The notes: generated by a model from the sequence alone, not told the origin. A stretch of DNA of 64,000 nt from an uncultured Bacteroides sp. (GCA_947574505.1 CANPJW010000002.1:124001-188000); one strand, 5' to 3'; positions 1 through 8,990 are shown, counted from the stretch's first letter. Translations and numbers: made by a program.

Positions 1-531
1 CGCAATAAATGGCGAGGTACGAACTCCATCACGTAAAACGTATGGCAAAAACAAAGGTTGCCCTTTCAAGAAAGCGGATGTCTCAAAACAGTCTCCTTTT
101 TGCAACTTAGACTGACGTGCCTCACACACTTCGAACAAAGCCTTTCCTTTATAAAGCAGACGCAGATAACGATTGGGCGACCATCCGATTTCGACTTCCG
201 CTCCGGGAACAAGTTCACTTGCCGTCACCTGACAGGCAGAGAAAAATGAAGAATTGTACGCACTGCTACTCTTCAAGTAACTACAGAAAGTACTGAATAA
301 ATCAAAACCGATGAAGCGGGACAATAAATCAAGTGTCTGCATACGTGGTGTATGCATATCATTTACATATCCCCACAAACGTTTCAGTGTAGAAGTTGAA
401 ATTCTCCCCCATGAGTGACTCTGCAAATAAAAAGAAAACTCCTCAAAATCGGTAGTCGTCCGCAAAGCTTTTCCATATTTCTTTTCGACCAGCAATAAAA
501 GTTCCGCTATTTCCGGTTTATATACATTCAT
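1..531 (-). CDS. Hypothetical protein with HTH-like N-terminus (3' end outside window)
   Basis: An uninterrupted minus-strand frame of 177 codons runs from ATG at 529-531 off the left edge, so the C-terminus is missing. The protein begins MNVYKPEIAELLLLVEKKYG. A stretch at about residues 41-75 (HSWGRISTSTLKRLWGY, then a Leu-rich helix) looks like the helix-turn-helix-like N-terminus of a group of Bacteroidetes proteins of unknown function; that is inference from pattern only. The rest looks like a mixed alpha/beta domain with no motif I recognise. A TAnnTTTG-type -7 element lies upstream at 560-567 on the minus strand, and the gene is divergent from the S9 peptidase gene. Function unknown; a DNA-binding role is possible. 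Confidence 0.7.
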   Translation of the reverse strand, partial: MNVYKPEIAELLLLVEKKYGKALRTTTDFEEFSFYLQSHSWGRISTSTLKRLWGYVNDMHTPRMQTLDLLSRFIGFDLFSTFCSYLKSSSAYNSSFFSACQVTASELVPGAEVEIGWSPNRYLRLLYKGKALFEVCEARQSKLQKGDCFETSAFLKGQPLFLPYVLRDGVRTSPFIA

Positions 532-559
532 GATTCAATACTGAATATTTTATAATGAA

Positions 560-567
560 CAAAGATA
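560..567 (-). promoter_or_regulatory. -7 promoter element of the leftmost gene
   Basis: On the minus strand this reads TATCTTTG, matching the Bacteroides -7 consensus TAnnTTTG, 29 bases upstream of the ATG at 531. It is back to back with the plus-strand element at 589-596, giving a compact divergent promoter region. Confidence 0.55.
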
Positions 568-588
568 AGTAAAATCGTTTTATTATCG

Positions 589-596
589 TATATTTG
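589..596 (+). promoter_or_regulatory. -7 promoter element of the S9 peptidase gene
   Basis: TATATTTG matches TAnnTTTG exactly and lies 45 bases before the ATG at 642, predicting a leader of roughly 40 nt. No clear -33 TTTG was seen. Confidence 0.55.
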
Positions 597-641
597 TCCG
601 GCTATTCTAATAAAAAATTTACTAAACAATCATTTTAAAAT

Positions 642-2744
642 ATGAGACAAGCTAATTTATTTATGATGTCAGCAGCAATGTTGTTAGCTGCCTGCGGAGG
701 AACCAAAGACGCAGGCAAGACAGATCAGGTGCTTATCGAGAAATCGGATATTAAGATCGAAGGGAAGCGCATGACTCCCGAAGCACTTTGGGCAATGGGA
801 CGTATCGGCGGATTCGCCGTATCGCCCGACGGAAAGAAAATTGCGTATACGGTGGCATACTACAGCGTACCGGAAAACAAGAGTAACCGCGAAGTCTTCG
901 TGATGAACGCGGATGGAAGCGACAACCAGCAAATCACTCATACCCCGTATCAGGAGAATGAAGTGACATGGATTAAAGGAGGCACCAAACTCGCATTCTT
1001 AAGTAATGACAACGGAAGCAGCCAGCTCTACGAGATGAATCCCGACGGCAGCGGCCGCAAGCAGTTGACCAACTACGAGGGAGACATCGAAGGTTATTCC
1101 ATTTCACCGGATGGCAAAAAGTTGCTGTTCATTTCGCAAGTAAAGACGAAAGAAAGCACTGCCGATAAATATCCGGACCTGCCGAAATCCACAGGTATCA
1201 TCGTGACCGATCTGATGTACAAACATTGGGATGAATGGGTGACGACAGCTCCGCATCCTTTTGTTGCCGACTTTGATGGTAACGGCATTTCCAATATCGT
1301 GGATATTCTGAACGGCGAACCGTATGAAAGTCCGATGAAGCCTTGGGGTGGCATTGAGCAACTTGCCTGGAATACGACTTCGGACAAAGTGGCTTACACT
1401 TGCCGTAAAAAGACAGGATTGGAATATGCGATTTCCACCAACTCCGATATTTACGTTTATGACCTGAACACCCAAAAAACGGAAAATATCACGGAAGAAA
1501 ACAAAGGATATGATACCAATCCGCAATACTCTCCGGACGGCAAGTATATCGCCTGGCAGAGTATGGAACGTGACGGTTACGAAGCTGACTTAAACCGTCT
1601 GTTCATCATGAATTTGGAAACCGGTGAGAAACGGTTTGTCAGCAAGGCGTTCGAGTCGAATGTGGATGCTTTTGTATGGGGCACAGATGCCAAGACTATC
1701 TATTTCACAGGAGTATGGCACGGAGAATCGCAGATTTATGCGCTGGATTTGGCGACTGATTCGGTAAAGGCAATCACTTCAGGCATGTACGATTACGAAG
1801 GTGTGGCTCTTTTGGGTGATAAGTTGATTGCCAAACGTCATTCAATGAGCATGGGTGATGAGCTCTACACTGTGGCACTGGATGGCTCTACTACCCAACT
1901 GACGCAGGAGAATAAGCAGATTTATGATCAGTTGGAAATGGGTAAAGTGGAAGGTCGCTGGATGAAAACAACAGACGGCAAACAGATGTTGACATGGGTG
2001 ATTTACCCTCCGCAGTTTGATCCGAACAAGAAATATCCTACTTTGTTGTTCTGCGAGGGAGGTCCGCAAAGTCCGGTAAGCCAGTTCTGGTCTTATCGCT
2101 GGAACTTTCAGATTATGGCAGCCAATGATTATATCATTGTTGCTCCCAATCGTCGCGGCTTGCCGGGATTCGGTGTGGAATGGAACGAACAGATCAGCGG
2201 TGACTACGGTGGCCAGTGTATGAAAGATTACTTCACTGCTATCGACGAGATAGCGAAAGAGCCGTATGTAGATAAAGACCGTTTGGGATGTGTAGGTGCC
2301 AGCTTCGGAGGATTCTCCGTATACTGGTTGGCGGGACATCATGACAAACGATTCAAAGCGTTCATTGCTCATGACGGTATCTTCAATATGGAAATGCAAT
2401 ATCTGGAAACTGAAGAGAAATGGTTTGCCAACTGGGATATGGGAGGTGCATACTGGGAAAAACAAAACCCGGTGGCACAACGTACTTTCGCCAACTCCCC
2501 TCACCTCTTCGTAGAAAAATGGGATACTCCGATTCTCTGTATCCATGGAGAAAAAGACTATCGTATTTTGGCTAATCAGGCAATGGCTGCCTTCGATGCT
2601 GCCGTAATGCGTGGTATTCCTGCAGAGTTACTGATTTATCCGGATGAAAACCATTGGGTATTGAAGCCGCAAAATGGAGTGTTATGGCAACGCACATTCT
2701 TCGAATGGCTGGACAAATGGGTAAAGAAAACTCCATCCAAATAG
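642..2744 (+). CDS. S9 family serine peptidase (prolyl oligopeptidase/dipeptidyl aminopeptidase type), lipoprotein
   Basis: A 700-residue exported peptidase, likely cleaving short peptides at the cell envelope. The N-terminus has a hydrophobic stretch and a lipobox LAAC with Cys18, so it is probably a lipoprotein. Residues about 55-410 hold WD40-like PD40 repeats (several copies of a 'SPDGKK' type blade motif) forming a beta-propeller. The C-terminal third is an alpha/beta hydrolase domain with nucleophile Ser554 in GASFGGF, probable Asp639 in GEKDYR and His671 in ENHW, i.e. a full Ser-Asp-His triad in the usual S9 order and spacing. The length is typical of the family. It is monocistronic, with its own -7 element upstream and a strong hairpin downstream. 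Exact substrate preference cannot be read from the sequence. Confidence 0.92.
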   Translation: MRQANLFMMSAAMLLAACGGTKDAGKTDQVLIEKSDIKIEGKRMTPEALWAMGRIGGFAVSPDGKKIAYTVAYYSVPENKSNREVFVMNADGSDNQQITHTPYQENEVTWIKGGTKLAFLSNDNGSSQLYEMNPDGSGRKQLTNYEGDIEGYSISPDGKKLLFISQVKTKESTADKYPDLPKSTGIIVTDLMYKHWDEWVTTAPHPFVADFDGNGISNIVDILNGEPYESPMKPWGGIEQLAWNTTSDKVAYTCRKKTGLEYAISTNSDIYVYDLNTQKTENITEENKGYDTNPQYSPDGKYIAWQSMERDGYEADLNRLFIMNLETGEKRFVSKAFESNVDAFVWGTDAKTIYFTGVWHGESQIYALDLATDSVKAITSGMYDYEGVALLGDKLIAKRHSMSMGDELYTVALDGSTTQLTQENKQIYDQLEMGKVEGRWMKTTDGKQMLTWVIYPPQFDPNKKYPTLLFCEGGPQSPVSQFWSYRWNFQIMAANDYIIVAPNRRGLPGFGVEWNEQISGDYGGQCMKDYFTAIDEIAKEPYVDKDRLGCVGASFGGFSVYWLAGHHDKRFKAFIAHDGIFNMEMQYLETEEKWFANWDMGGAYWEKQNPVAQRTFANSPHLFVEKWDTPILCIHGEKDYRILANQAMAAFDAAVMRGIPAELLIYPDENHWVLKPQNGVLWQRTFFEWLDKWVKKTPSK

Positions 2745-2807
2745 AGTTTCAAAAAACTAGTTACATAGTGAATAAAACATAGCAAACCCAAACACTGCAA
2801 ACCCAAA

Positions 2808-2845
2808 GAAGCCCCTGTTCTCAATCTCTTGAGTTCAGGGGCTTC
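2808..2845. terminator. Hairpin between convergent S9 peptidase and flavin reductase genes
   Basis: Perfect 10 bp arms GAAGCCCCTG (2808-2817) and CAGGGGCTTC (2836-2845) around an 18 nt loop. It lies between converging genes, so it may stop transcription from both sides; a long T tract on the minus strand precedes rather than follows the stem, so it is not a textbook intrinsic terminator. Confidence 0.6.
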
Positions 2846-2877
2846 CCCATTGCATTCATAAAAAAAAACCGCTAAAT

Positions 2878-3396
2878 CTATTCCGAATATATATTTTCAA
2901 TTTCTACAATATACATCTTATGAAAACAGCCATGCGCACTATCATACCATTTTTCCAATGATTCCTTATCCAGAAAACATTCCGGTTTGATACTGTCGGC
3001 ATAGAGTTTCTTACATTCCAGGCTCAAACGGGCTTGCTCGAACAATACATTTCCCTCTTCCGTAAATATAGGTTTCAATCCGGTCTCTTTGACTTTATCT
3101 ATATTCCGTCCCGACCTGGAGCCACATACTGCATGAATTTTCTTGTTTTCTTCTCCTAAGAAAGATAACGTCAGATAGTCGCTCTTCTCTATAAATTCAT
3201 ATGTATAACGTTCGGGGCGACCAAAAACAAACGCCACGGGCTTATTCCACAACCAACCGATGCCACCCCAGCTTGCTGTCATTGTATTAAACTTCTCTTT
3301 TGTACCGGCCGTGACCAGCATCCATTCTTTTCCGATTGCCTCAAAAAAGTTCTCTTTCAAGTCTTTAATTTCCAATTTCTTCATCTCTTTATTCAT
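2878..3396 (-). CDS. Flavin reductase family protein (flavoredoxin-like)
   Basis: A 172-residue cytosolic protein of the FMN-binding split-barrel flavin reductase family. The pattern seen is VTAGTKEKFNTMTASWGGIG near residues 28-47, followed by NKPVAFVFGRPERYTYEFI; a Thr/Ser-rich FMN phosphate region followed by an 'R..RYT.E.I' segment is characteristic of flavoredoxin-like proteins in anaerobes. The family binds FMN and reduces or carries flavin for partner enzymes; the partner is not shown here. It starts 10 bases after the stop of the MBL hydrolase gene, so the two are probably co-transcribed, the hydrolase first. Confidence 0.85.
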   Translation of the reverse strand: MNKEMKKLEIKDLKENFFEAIGKEWMLVTAGTKEKFNTMTASWGGIGWLWNKPVAFVFGRPERYTYEFIEKSDYLTLSFLGEENKKIHAVCGSRSGRNIDKVKETGLKPIFTEEGNVLFEQARLSLECKKLYADSIKPECFLDKESLEKWYDSAHGCFHKMYIVEIENIYSE

Positions 3397-3406
3397 TCGT
3401 TTATAG

Positions 3407-4405
3407 TTATTTCTTTTTATTCAGTTTTACAATTTCTCCCAAACAAGGGATTTCTACCGGAATCTTTCTTTTCTTCGCTTCCGCCGCAAAAACTTTCGGG
3501 GGATCGTGCAAAGGTTCGTCAGACAGGTCAAATGTACCATAATGCATCGGGATAGTAAGCCCGACACACATTTCTTCGGCAGCAGTCAGCGATTCGTAAG
3601 GCGAGATATGGTTAGGGCGCATAAACCAACGGGGTTTGTATGCGCCGATTCCCAGCAAAGCATAATCCGGCGCACCGAACAAGTCCGGAATTTCGCGGAA
3701 GTGACTCGAATATCCCGTATCACCGCTATAATAGAGTGAGATGCCACCGCCTTGCAGCATAAAGGCACCCCACAATCGTTGTCCGCCGTCACGCACGGAG
3801 CGTTTGCTCCAATGCTGTGCCGGAAGGAAGGTTATTTTGAGTCCTTCGTCTTCCATCTGCTGATACCAGCCGGCTTCAATTACCTTCATCTCTGGAAACC
3901 AGTTCTGGATTAATTCCCCTGTTCCCAGTCCACAGAAGAGTTTCATTTGCGGATTGTTCTTCAAGAGGCGGGCAATACTTTGTTTATCCAAATGGTCGAA
4001 ATGGTCGTGGCTGACGAGCAGATAGTCAATCCCTGTAAAGATATCAGGATTAGCGGGAAATTCACTCTGACGCTTTACAAAAGGGATACTTCCGAATACC
4101 GGATCGAACATGATTCTTTTACCTGCCAATTGGAGAAAGAAGGAATTATGTCCCAGCCATATCAGGGAATTCCCTACCACAGCGTCCAAGGAGCGAAGAT
4201 AGCAAACTCTCGGATTCCACTTCACCGTCTTCTTTTCTTTGCGTTGCGGATTGGGCGAGAAACGCCATTTCAACACACTTCCCATCCCCGGACGGAAGCG
4301 GTGTTGTCTATTAAAAAAACGTCCGCGAACCATTGGATTTCCCCGCCAATATGGATTAACGGTGACCAGACGTTCGTTTCTCCTAAAACATATACGCTCA
4401 CCCAT
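3407..4405 (-). CDS. MBL-fold metal-dependent hydrolase
   Basis: A 332-residue metallo-beta-lactamase-fold protein. The metal-binding signature SHDHFDHLD is clear near residue 132, and later metal ligands are likely in YSGDTGYS and in MHYGTFDLS. The overall pattern (WLGHNSFFLQLAGKRIMFDPVFG, then HDHFDH, then SGDTGY) resembles the UlaG/NAPE-phospholipase-D-like branch. The N-terminal 60 residues are basic and carry no clear signal peptide. First gene of a probable two-gene unit with the flavin reductase; a -7 element lies at 4430-4437. Substrate unknown. Confidence 0.88.
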   Translation of the reverse strand: MGERICFRRNERLVTVNPYWRGNPMVRGRFFNRQHRFRPGMGSVLKWRFSPNPQRKEKKTVKWNPRVCYLRSLDAVVGNSLIWLGHNSFFLQLAGKRIMFDPVFGSIPFVKRQSEFPANPDIFTGIDYLLVSHDHFDHLDKQSIARLLKNNPQMKLFCGLGTGELIQNWFPEMKVIEAGWYQQMEDEGLKITFLPAQHWSKRSVRDGGQRLWGAFMLQGGGISLYYSGDTGYSSHFREIPDLFGAPDYALLGIGAYKPRWFMRPNHISPYESLTAAEEMCVGLTIPMHYGTFDLSDEPLHDPPKVFAAEAKKRKIPVEIPCLGEIVKLNKKK

Positions 4406-4429
4406 TTTTATTTCTTGAATACGTCTTTA

Positions 4430-4437
4430 CAAATTTA
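4430..4437 (-). promoter_or_regulatory. -7 promoter element of the MBL hydrolase/flavin reductase unit
   Basis: Reads TAAATTTG on the minus strand, matching TAnnTTTG, 25 bases upstream of the ATG at 4405. Confidence 0.5.
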
Positions 4438-4449
4438 ATAAAAATTCTC

Positions 4450-4506
4450 GACCTACGATAAAAAAGAACAAAAAATGTACCCCGGACACACTATCGGGGT
4501 ACATTT
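4450..4506 (-). terminator. Terminator of the padR-pspC unit
   Basis: Perfect 11 bp arms AAATGTACCCC (4473-4483) and GGGGTACATTT (4496-4506). Read on the minus strand the stem is followed by a T-rich tract (two runs of six T within 4453-4472), as expected for an intrinsic terminator just beyond the pspC stop. Confidence 0.8.
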
Positions 4507-4555
4507 AGTTATAAAAGAATAAATATTATCCTTTTTTTAATAGAATGAGTATTAG

Positions 4556-5656
4556 TTAAGAGCAGTGTAAGCCATATAAAGGCAGTCGCCAGCCAAGGGC
4601 TGAAAGACTAATAATCATAATGGCAGCACCCAATATCCATAGAATCAGCAACGACCATTTCAAGCCTGTCCCCATCGGTGACCAATGGAACAACTGACGA
4701 AGAATAGTATAAAGGAAAGCACCCAATGGAATACCAATCAAGGCGACTCCGGCAATTGTACCCAGCAATGTCATCATAGGCGATATGGAAGCTATCGGCG
4801 CCCAACTGATGGCAGGCAGCATCTCATAAAGCAAAGCGCCACCACTGACCGCTACCGCAATAGCGGCAAATACCAAAGCCACCAGCACAACAGCAAGGAC
4901 AAACAGCATAGGACAACAGATAATCACCAAGGCTACCAGAAATATTTTAAAAAGAACGGCTGCGATGGAAACAAACACATCCCCTACCTTCTGAAGAAAC
5001 GTACGGGGTTTTCCTGAATTCATATAATTATTGACTCCGTCCGCTACGCGTTCGAAACCGTCTGTCACCGTTTTACCAATATTCTCGATTGTGACCGCTT
5101 CGCCACGCATACTCAGCTTTTCTGCCGCAGTATGGGCTTCAGGAATAACAATCCACCCAATAATATAAAGTATAATCATCGGACAATAAGGAACAAACAC
5201 GAAGATTATCATTAGGATACGCACCAAAGTAATATCCCAACCGAAATAGGCTGCCAGTCCTGATGCCACACCACCCAGCAATTTATTGTCCGGATCACGG
5301 AACAAACGACGCGGAGCAGCGGTACGCGTATATGACTGACTGGCGGAAGAAGCAGACTGTTCCGTTTTTTTCTGAGAATCCGTATCATCATCGGCAATTC
5401 CAAAGTCTTCAGGTTTCCCTACACGAGCTATAATTTCTTCTACATCCGAAACGGTTATGACTTGTTTTCCCTCGGCTATTTTCTCGGCAAACAGTTCGGC
5501 AATACGCATTTCAATATCGTTTACGATCTCTTCCGCACCTTCCTGTTTACGAAAGTAATGCTTCAGGTTAGCCAGGTAATTGTCTAGCAGACGGTAGGCA
5601 TCATCATCTATATGATAGACAGTTCCTCCTAAATTGATGGTCAATGTCTTTTTCAT
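4556..5656 (-). CDS. PspC domain membrane protein
   Basis: A 366-residue inner-membrane protein. Residues 1-90 form a soluble domain (MKKTLTINLGGTVYHIDDDA, then IEMRIAELFAEKI and VSDVEEIIARVGKPEDFG) often found before PspC in Bacteroidetes. Residues about 115-175 are a PspC domain (RRLFRDPDNKLLGGVASGLA, AYFGWDITLVRIL, IIGWIVIPE). The C-terminal half has several strongly hydrophobic segments, probably four transmembrane helices. The family is linked to envelope stress sensing, and the PadR regulator directly upstream (21-base gap) suggests an autoregulated stress unit; this part is inference. Confidence 0.88.
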   Translation of the reverse strand: MKKTLTINLGGTVYHIDDDAYRLLDNYLANLKHYFRKQEGAEEIVNDIEMRIAELFAEKIAEGKQVITVSDVEEIIARVGKPEDFGIADDDTDSQKKTEQSASSASQSYTRTAAPRRLFRDPDNKLLGGVASGLAAYFGWDITLVRILMIIFVFVPYCPMIILYIIGWIVIPEAHTAAEKLSMRGEAVTIENIGKTVTDGFERVADGVNNYMNSGKPRTFLQKVGDVFVSIAAVLFKIFLVALVIICCPMLFVLAVVLVALVFAAIAVAVSGGALLYEMLPAISWAPIASISPMMTLLGTIAGVALIGIPLGAFLYTILRQLFHWSPMGTGLKWSLLILWILGAAIMIISLSALGWRLPLYGLHCS

Positions 5657-5677
5657 TTTAACTTTTTCTTTTTCGGA

Positions 5678-6004
5678 TTATCTATTGGCAATATGGTTCA
5701 CTGTTTCGTTCAATTCTTTCCAGGATATTTCAAGTTCTCCCAAAAAGGTTTCTCCACTTTCTGTGAGTTTATAATATTTGCGTGGTGGTCCTTGTGTAGA
5801 TTCCACCCATTCATAACTTAGCAGGTCATCATTCTTCAGACGTGTCAGCAAGGGATACAAAGTACCCTCTACCACAATCAGTTGAGCCTCTTTCAGCTTC
5901 TGAATAATATCTGAAGCATAAGCAGGCTCCTTATGCAGCAAAAGCATGATACAATATTCAAGCATGCCTTTTCTCATCTGGGATTTTACATTGTCTACTT
6001 TCAT
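5678..6004 (-). CDS. PadR family transcriptional regulator
   Basis: A 108-residue winged-helix regulator. Residues about 10-85 match the PadR pattern: MRKGMLEYCIMLLLHKEPAY, ASDIIQKL, then VVEGTLYPLLTRLKNDDLL and GPPRKYYKLTESGE. The short length fits the PadR-s2 group that has only one C-terminal dimerisation helix. It is the first gene of a two-gene unit with pspC, which it probably controls along with itself. The effector is unknown. Confidence 0.92.
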   Translation of the reverse strand: MKVDNVKSQMRKGMLEYCIMLLLHKEPAYASDIIQKLKEAQLIVVEGTLYPLLTRLKNDDLLSYEWVESTQGPPRKYYKLTESGETFLGELEISWKELNETVNHIANR

Positions 6005-6026
6005 TATTTTCTTCTTTTGTATGGCA

Positions 6027-6034
6027 CAAATATA
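6027..6034 (-). promoter_or_regulatory. -7 promoter element of padR-pspC
   Basis: TATATTTG on the minus strand, 23 bases before the padR start codon. The divergent GNAT promoter lies about 100 bases away. Confidence 0.55.
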
Positions 6035-6130
6035 TGTATTACTCCAGTACCTTGCATTACAAAGTACTATAAATTAATAATAATTAAATGATTAGAGAGA
6101 TTACACCTTATTATAAAAAGAAATAATGGT

Positions 6131-6138
6131 TATATTTG
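6131..6138 (+). promoter_or_regulatory. -7 promoter element of the GNAT gene
   Basis: TATATTTG, an exact TAnnTTTG match, 31 bases before the ATG at 6169. The TTG at 6136-6138 is the end of this element, which argues against its use as a start codon. Confidence 0.55.
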
Positions 6139-6168
6139 TGCCCGTTAAACCACAAAAAGAAAATATGT

Positions 6169-6663
6169 ATGTTTAGTATTCGAAAAGCGACGTTTGCCGA
6201 TTGCGAACTTATCAATAGGATGGCAAAGGAAGTTTTTCCCGCCACTTACAAGGAAATCTTATCTCCCGAACAACTGGATTATATGATGGATTGGATGTAT
6301 GCGCCTCAGAATATTCTCAAGCAAATGGAAGAAGGGCATGTCTATTTTATCGCTTACAAGGACAGTGGGCCATGCGGATACGTCTCTGTGCAGCAACAGG
6401 AAAAAGACGTATTCCATCTTCAGAAAATCTATGTTCTCCCCCGCTTTCAGGGTACGCATTGCGGAAGTTTCTTGTTTAAGGAAGCGGTCAAGTATATCAA
6501 GGAAGTGCATCCGGAACCTTGCCTGATGGAACTAAATGTAAATCGCAATAACAAGGCATTACAGTTTTACGAACACATGGGAATGAGAAAGTTGCGGGAA
6601 GGTGATTTTCCGATTGGAAACGGATATTATATGAATGATTATATCATGGGACTGGATATTTAA
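6169..6663 (+). CDS. GNAT family N-acetyltransferase
   Basis: A 164-residue acetyltransferase using acetyl-CoA. The acetyl-CoA binding motif A is visible as LQKIYVLPRFQGTHCGSFLF around residues 84-103, followed by motif B-like LMELNVNRNNKALQFYEHMG. I chose ATG 6169 because the in-frame TTG 33 bases upstream sits inside the promoter -7 element. It ends against a strong bidirectional terminator shared with the POT transporter. The acceptor substrate is not predictable; the family includes spermidine/protein acetyltransferases. Confidence 0.85.
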   Translation: MFSIRKATFADCELINRMAKEVFPATYKEILSPEQLDYMMDWMYAPQNILKQMEEGHVYFIAYKDSGPCGYVSVQQQEKDVFHLQKIYVLPRFQGTHCGSFLFKEAVKYIKEVHPEPCLMELNVNRNNKALQFYEHMGMRKLREGDFPIGNGYYMNDYIMGLDI

Positions 6664-6664
6664 T

Positions 6665-6702
6665 AAAAAAGGCTTGCAGATTGTGTTCTGCAAGCCTTTT
6701 TT
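6665..6702. terminator. Bidirectional terminator between GNAT and POT transporter genes
   Basis: A perfect 16 bp stem (arms 6665-6680 and 6687-6702) with a 6 nt loop; A6 on one side and T6 on the other give intrinsic terminators on both strands for the convergent genes. Confidence 0.93.
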
Positions 6703-6738
6703 ATTAAATAATATTACCGGGCAAATACCCGTCTCCAT

Positions 6739-8403
6739 TTATGCCACCTTTTCAAGTTTCTTCATGATAGAGAAGATAAACAGAGCTGATAACAGACAGC
6801 AGGCGATCAATACGCTCCATACCATCCACAGTTGCATGCCACCCCACAGATAACCAATAATAGCGACCAAATAGTTACCAATAGCAGTAGCTACAAACCA
6901 GCCCCCCATCATCATACCTTTATACTTGGGCGGAGCCACTTTCGAAACGAAAGAAATACCCATCGGAGAAAGCAACAACTCAGCAAAGGTCAACACAAGA
7001 TAAGTAGAAATCAACCAGTTGGGAGAAACCAGGACATCCGGATTAATACCCGCTGTTTCCACTTCTTTCGGAGTAGGCAAGCCCATAGAACCAACTGCCA
7101 GAATCAAGAAACCACACGCAGCAATCACCATACCGATACCGATTTTGCGTGGTGCGGACGGTTCTTTTTTCTTTCTAGCCAAATAGCCAAAGACCGCCAA
7201 AGATACCGGAGTCAGAGCCACTACAAAGAACGGATTGAACTGCTGGAATATTTGAGGAAGGATTTCTACAGTCGGATTCATAGAAGAATAATTCCAAAAC
7301 AATACACCCAAAGAAGCCAATACAGCAATACCGCCAATCGCTTTTCCACGGCCGGTTTTTGACTGGAAAAGGGAGAATGCACCATAAACAGCGATAACAA
7401 GAAGAACCAGATTCCACACATCGAACCCAATACGGTCAAGCCCTGTCACGGATTGAGTAGTATAATCGCGTGCAAAGAATGTCATTGTCAAACCATTCTG
7501 ATGGAATGCCATCCAGAAGAAGATAACCACAGAGAAGACAAGCAATAAAGCAACGATACGTTCTTTTGTCTGTGCCGGAGTAAGTTCCGGTTCGTTATTA
7601 TTATTTACAGCCTTAGCCTGTTTAGAATTATAATCCGCATGTTTAAACATAGGACGGCAGCATACGTAGATTGCCATTGAAATAATCAAAGAAATACAAG
7701 CTACGGCAAAACCATAGTTATATGCTTCTGACAGCTTCTCTATATAAGAACTACAGAATGCGGCTGTATCACCGGCAAAACCCTGGGCAGCCTGCAAGCC
7801 GCTAAGAGCAACATTTCCTTCGGGAGTAATAGTTCCATCAAGGAATTGATGCGCCAAAGAAGGTATTTGAGCGTTGTAAGTAAATCCTGCACCACCTAAG
7901 ATATAGTTGGTAACTTTAGTTGCAGCTGTCGGAGCAAATAACGCACCTACATTGATTGCCATATAGAATAAGCTGAAAGCGGTGTCACGCTTTGAACTAT
8001 ATTCCGGAGAATCATAAAGGTTACCCACCATTACCTGCAAATTACCTTTAAATAGTCCGGTTCCGCAAGCAATCAAAAACAGTGAACCAAACATCATCAT
8101 CTTACCGGTGAGGTCTGCTGCAGTAGGAATCGCTAAAAGCAGATAACCAATAAACATGACAATGATACCTGTCGTCACCATCTTACCATAACCACACTTG
8201 TCAGCCAAAATACCACCAACAAGAGGCATAAAGTAAACTGCTGCCAAGAATGAACCAAAAATTGTAGAAGTTTCTGCTGCCGTGTAACCAAATTTCGCTT
8301 GTAAGAAAAGTGTAAAGATAGCAAGCATCGTGTAGTAGCCAAAACGTTCGCCCGTGTTAGCCAAGGCTAAAGCGTATAGCCCTTTCGGTTGTCCTTCAAA
8401 CAT
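6739..8403 (-). CDS. POT/PTR family peptide:proton symporter
   Basis: A 554-residue inner-membrane major facilitator transporter of the proton-dependent oligopeptide type. The N-terminal helix motif GLYALALANTGERFGYYTML contains the family ExxER-like segment in a variant form (TGERF), followed by FLAAVYFMPLVGGILADK typical of PTR helix 2-3. About 14 hydrophobic segments can be seen, with a hydrophilic loop near residues 250-280 (KQAKAVNNNNEPELTPAQTKER). The length is typical. It imports di- or tripeptides by family knowledge. Single gene with its own promoter. Confidence 0.92.
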   Translation of the reverse strand: MFEGQPKGLYALALANTGERFGYYTMLAIFTLFLQAKFGYTAAETSTIFGSFLAAVYFMPLVGGILADKCGYGKMVTTGIIVMFIGYLLLAIPTAADLTGKMMMFGSLFLIACGTGLFKGNLQVMVGNLYDSPEYSSKRDTAFSLFYMAINVGALFAPTAATKVTNYILGGAGFTYNAQIPSLAHQFLDGTITPEGNVALSGLQAAQGFAGDTAAFCSSYIEKLSEAYNYGFAVACISLIISMAIYVCCRPMFKHADYNSKQAKAVNNNNEPELTPAQTKERIVALLLVFSVVIFFWMAFHQNGLTMTFFARDYTTQSVTGLDRIGFDVWNLVLLVIAVYGAFSLFQSKTGRGKAIGGIAVLASLGVLFWNYSSMNPTVEILPQIFQQFNPFFVVALTPVSLAVFGYLARKKKEPSAPRKIGIGMVIAACGFLILAVGSMGLPTPKEVETAGINPDVLVSPNWLISTYLVLTFAELLLSPMGISFVSKVAPPKYKGMMMGGWFVATAIGNYLVAIIGYLWGGMQLWMVWSVLIACCLLSALFIFSIMKKLEKVA

Positions 8404-8443
8404 ATAAACAAGAATATTAGATTAATAAAATTGATATTTTCTG

Positions 8444-8473
8444 CAAATATATACTTTTTTTAATTCACTCAAA
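8444..8473 (-). promoter_or_regulatory. Promoter of the POT transporter gene
   Basis: Minus strand -7 element TATATTTG at 8444-8451 and a TTTG -33 element at 8470-8473, about 18 bases apart, close to Bacteroides spacing; the start codon is 41 bases downstream. Confidence 0.65.
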
Positions 8474-8510
8474 GAATATGCAAGCATATTTACTCTATAA
8501 ATAACAGGAT

Positions 8511-8990
8511 TTAGTCCTCAAATAAACGACAAATTTCCGCTCTCGACTCACGAATCAAATCTCCCGGAGCTAATTTTATCTGAAGTCCCCTCACACCCGC
8601 ACTTACATAAATATACGGAAATTGCAGGCAAGTCTCATGGATATAAGTAGGAAAATGCTTCTTCATGCCGATAGGCGAACAACCACCCCGGATATATCCG
8701 GTAAGTGGTAGAAGCTCTTTCACAGGTATCAAGTCACACTTTTTATTGCCGGAAGCCTTTGCTGCCCATTTCAAGTCAACTTCGTGTTCGCCCGGAATGA
8801 CGCAAACAAAATATCCGCTTTTATCGCCATGCAAAACGAGCGTTTTGAATACTTGCTCTATGTTCTCACCTAAGTTAGCTGCCACATGGATAGCACTCAA
8901 GTCGTTCTCATCTACCTCATAGGGAATCAGTTCATAGGCTATCTTAGCTTTATCTAACAGCCGTGCGGCATTTGTTTTATTGATTTTCAT
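8511..8990 (-). CDS. ybaK: Cys-tRNA(Pro)/Cys-tRNA(Cys) deacylase, YbaK/EbsC type
   Basis: A 159-residue cytosolic trans-editing enzyme that hydrolyses mischarged Cys-tRNA(Pro). It begins MKINKTNAARLLDKAKIAYE and carries the YbaK core: Tyr/Pro-rich strand, then HVAANLGENIEQVFKTLVLH, CVIPGEHEVDLKWAAKASG, and GYIRGGCSPIGMKKHFPTYI, all standard for the bacterial YbaK clade. I set the start at ATG 8990 because the frame upstream (to 9230) codes for unrelated sequence and 159 residues is the family length. It lies 115 bases downstream of uvrA on the same strand and may be read through from it. Confidence 0.93.
   Translation of the reverse strand: MKINKTNAARLLDKAKIAYELIPYEVDENDLSAIHVAANLGENIEQVFKTLVLHGDKSGYFVCVIPGEHEVDLKWAAKASGNKKCDLIPVKELLPLTGYIRGGCSPIGMKKHFPTYIHETCLQFPYIYVSAGVRGLQIKLAPGDLIRESRAEICRLFED

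Noticed and set aside
6136..6168. TTG start of the GNAT gene 33 bases upstream
   Set aside because: It lies inside the TATATTTG -7 element, so it would precede the transcription start.
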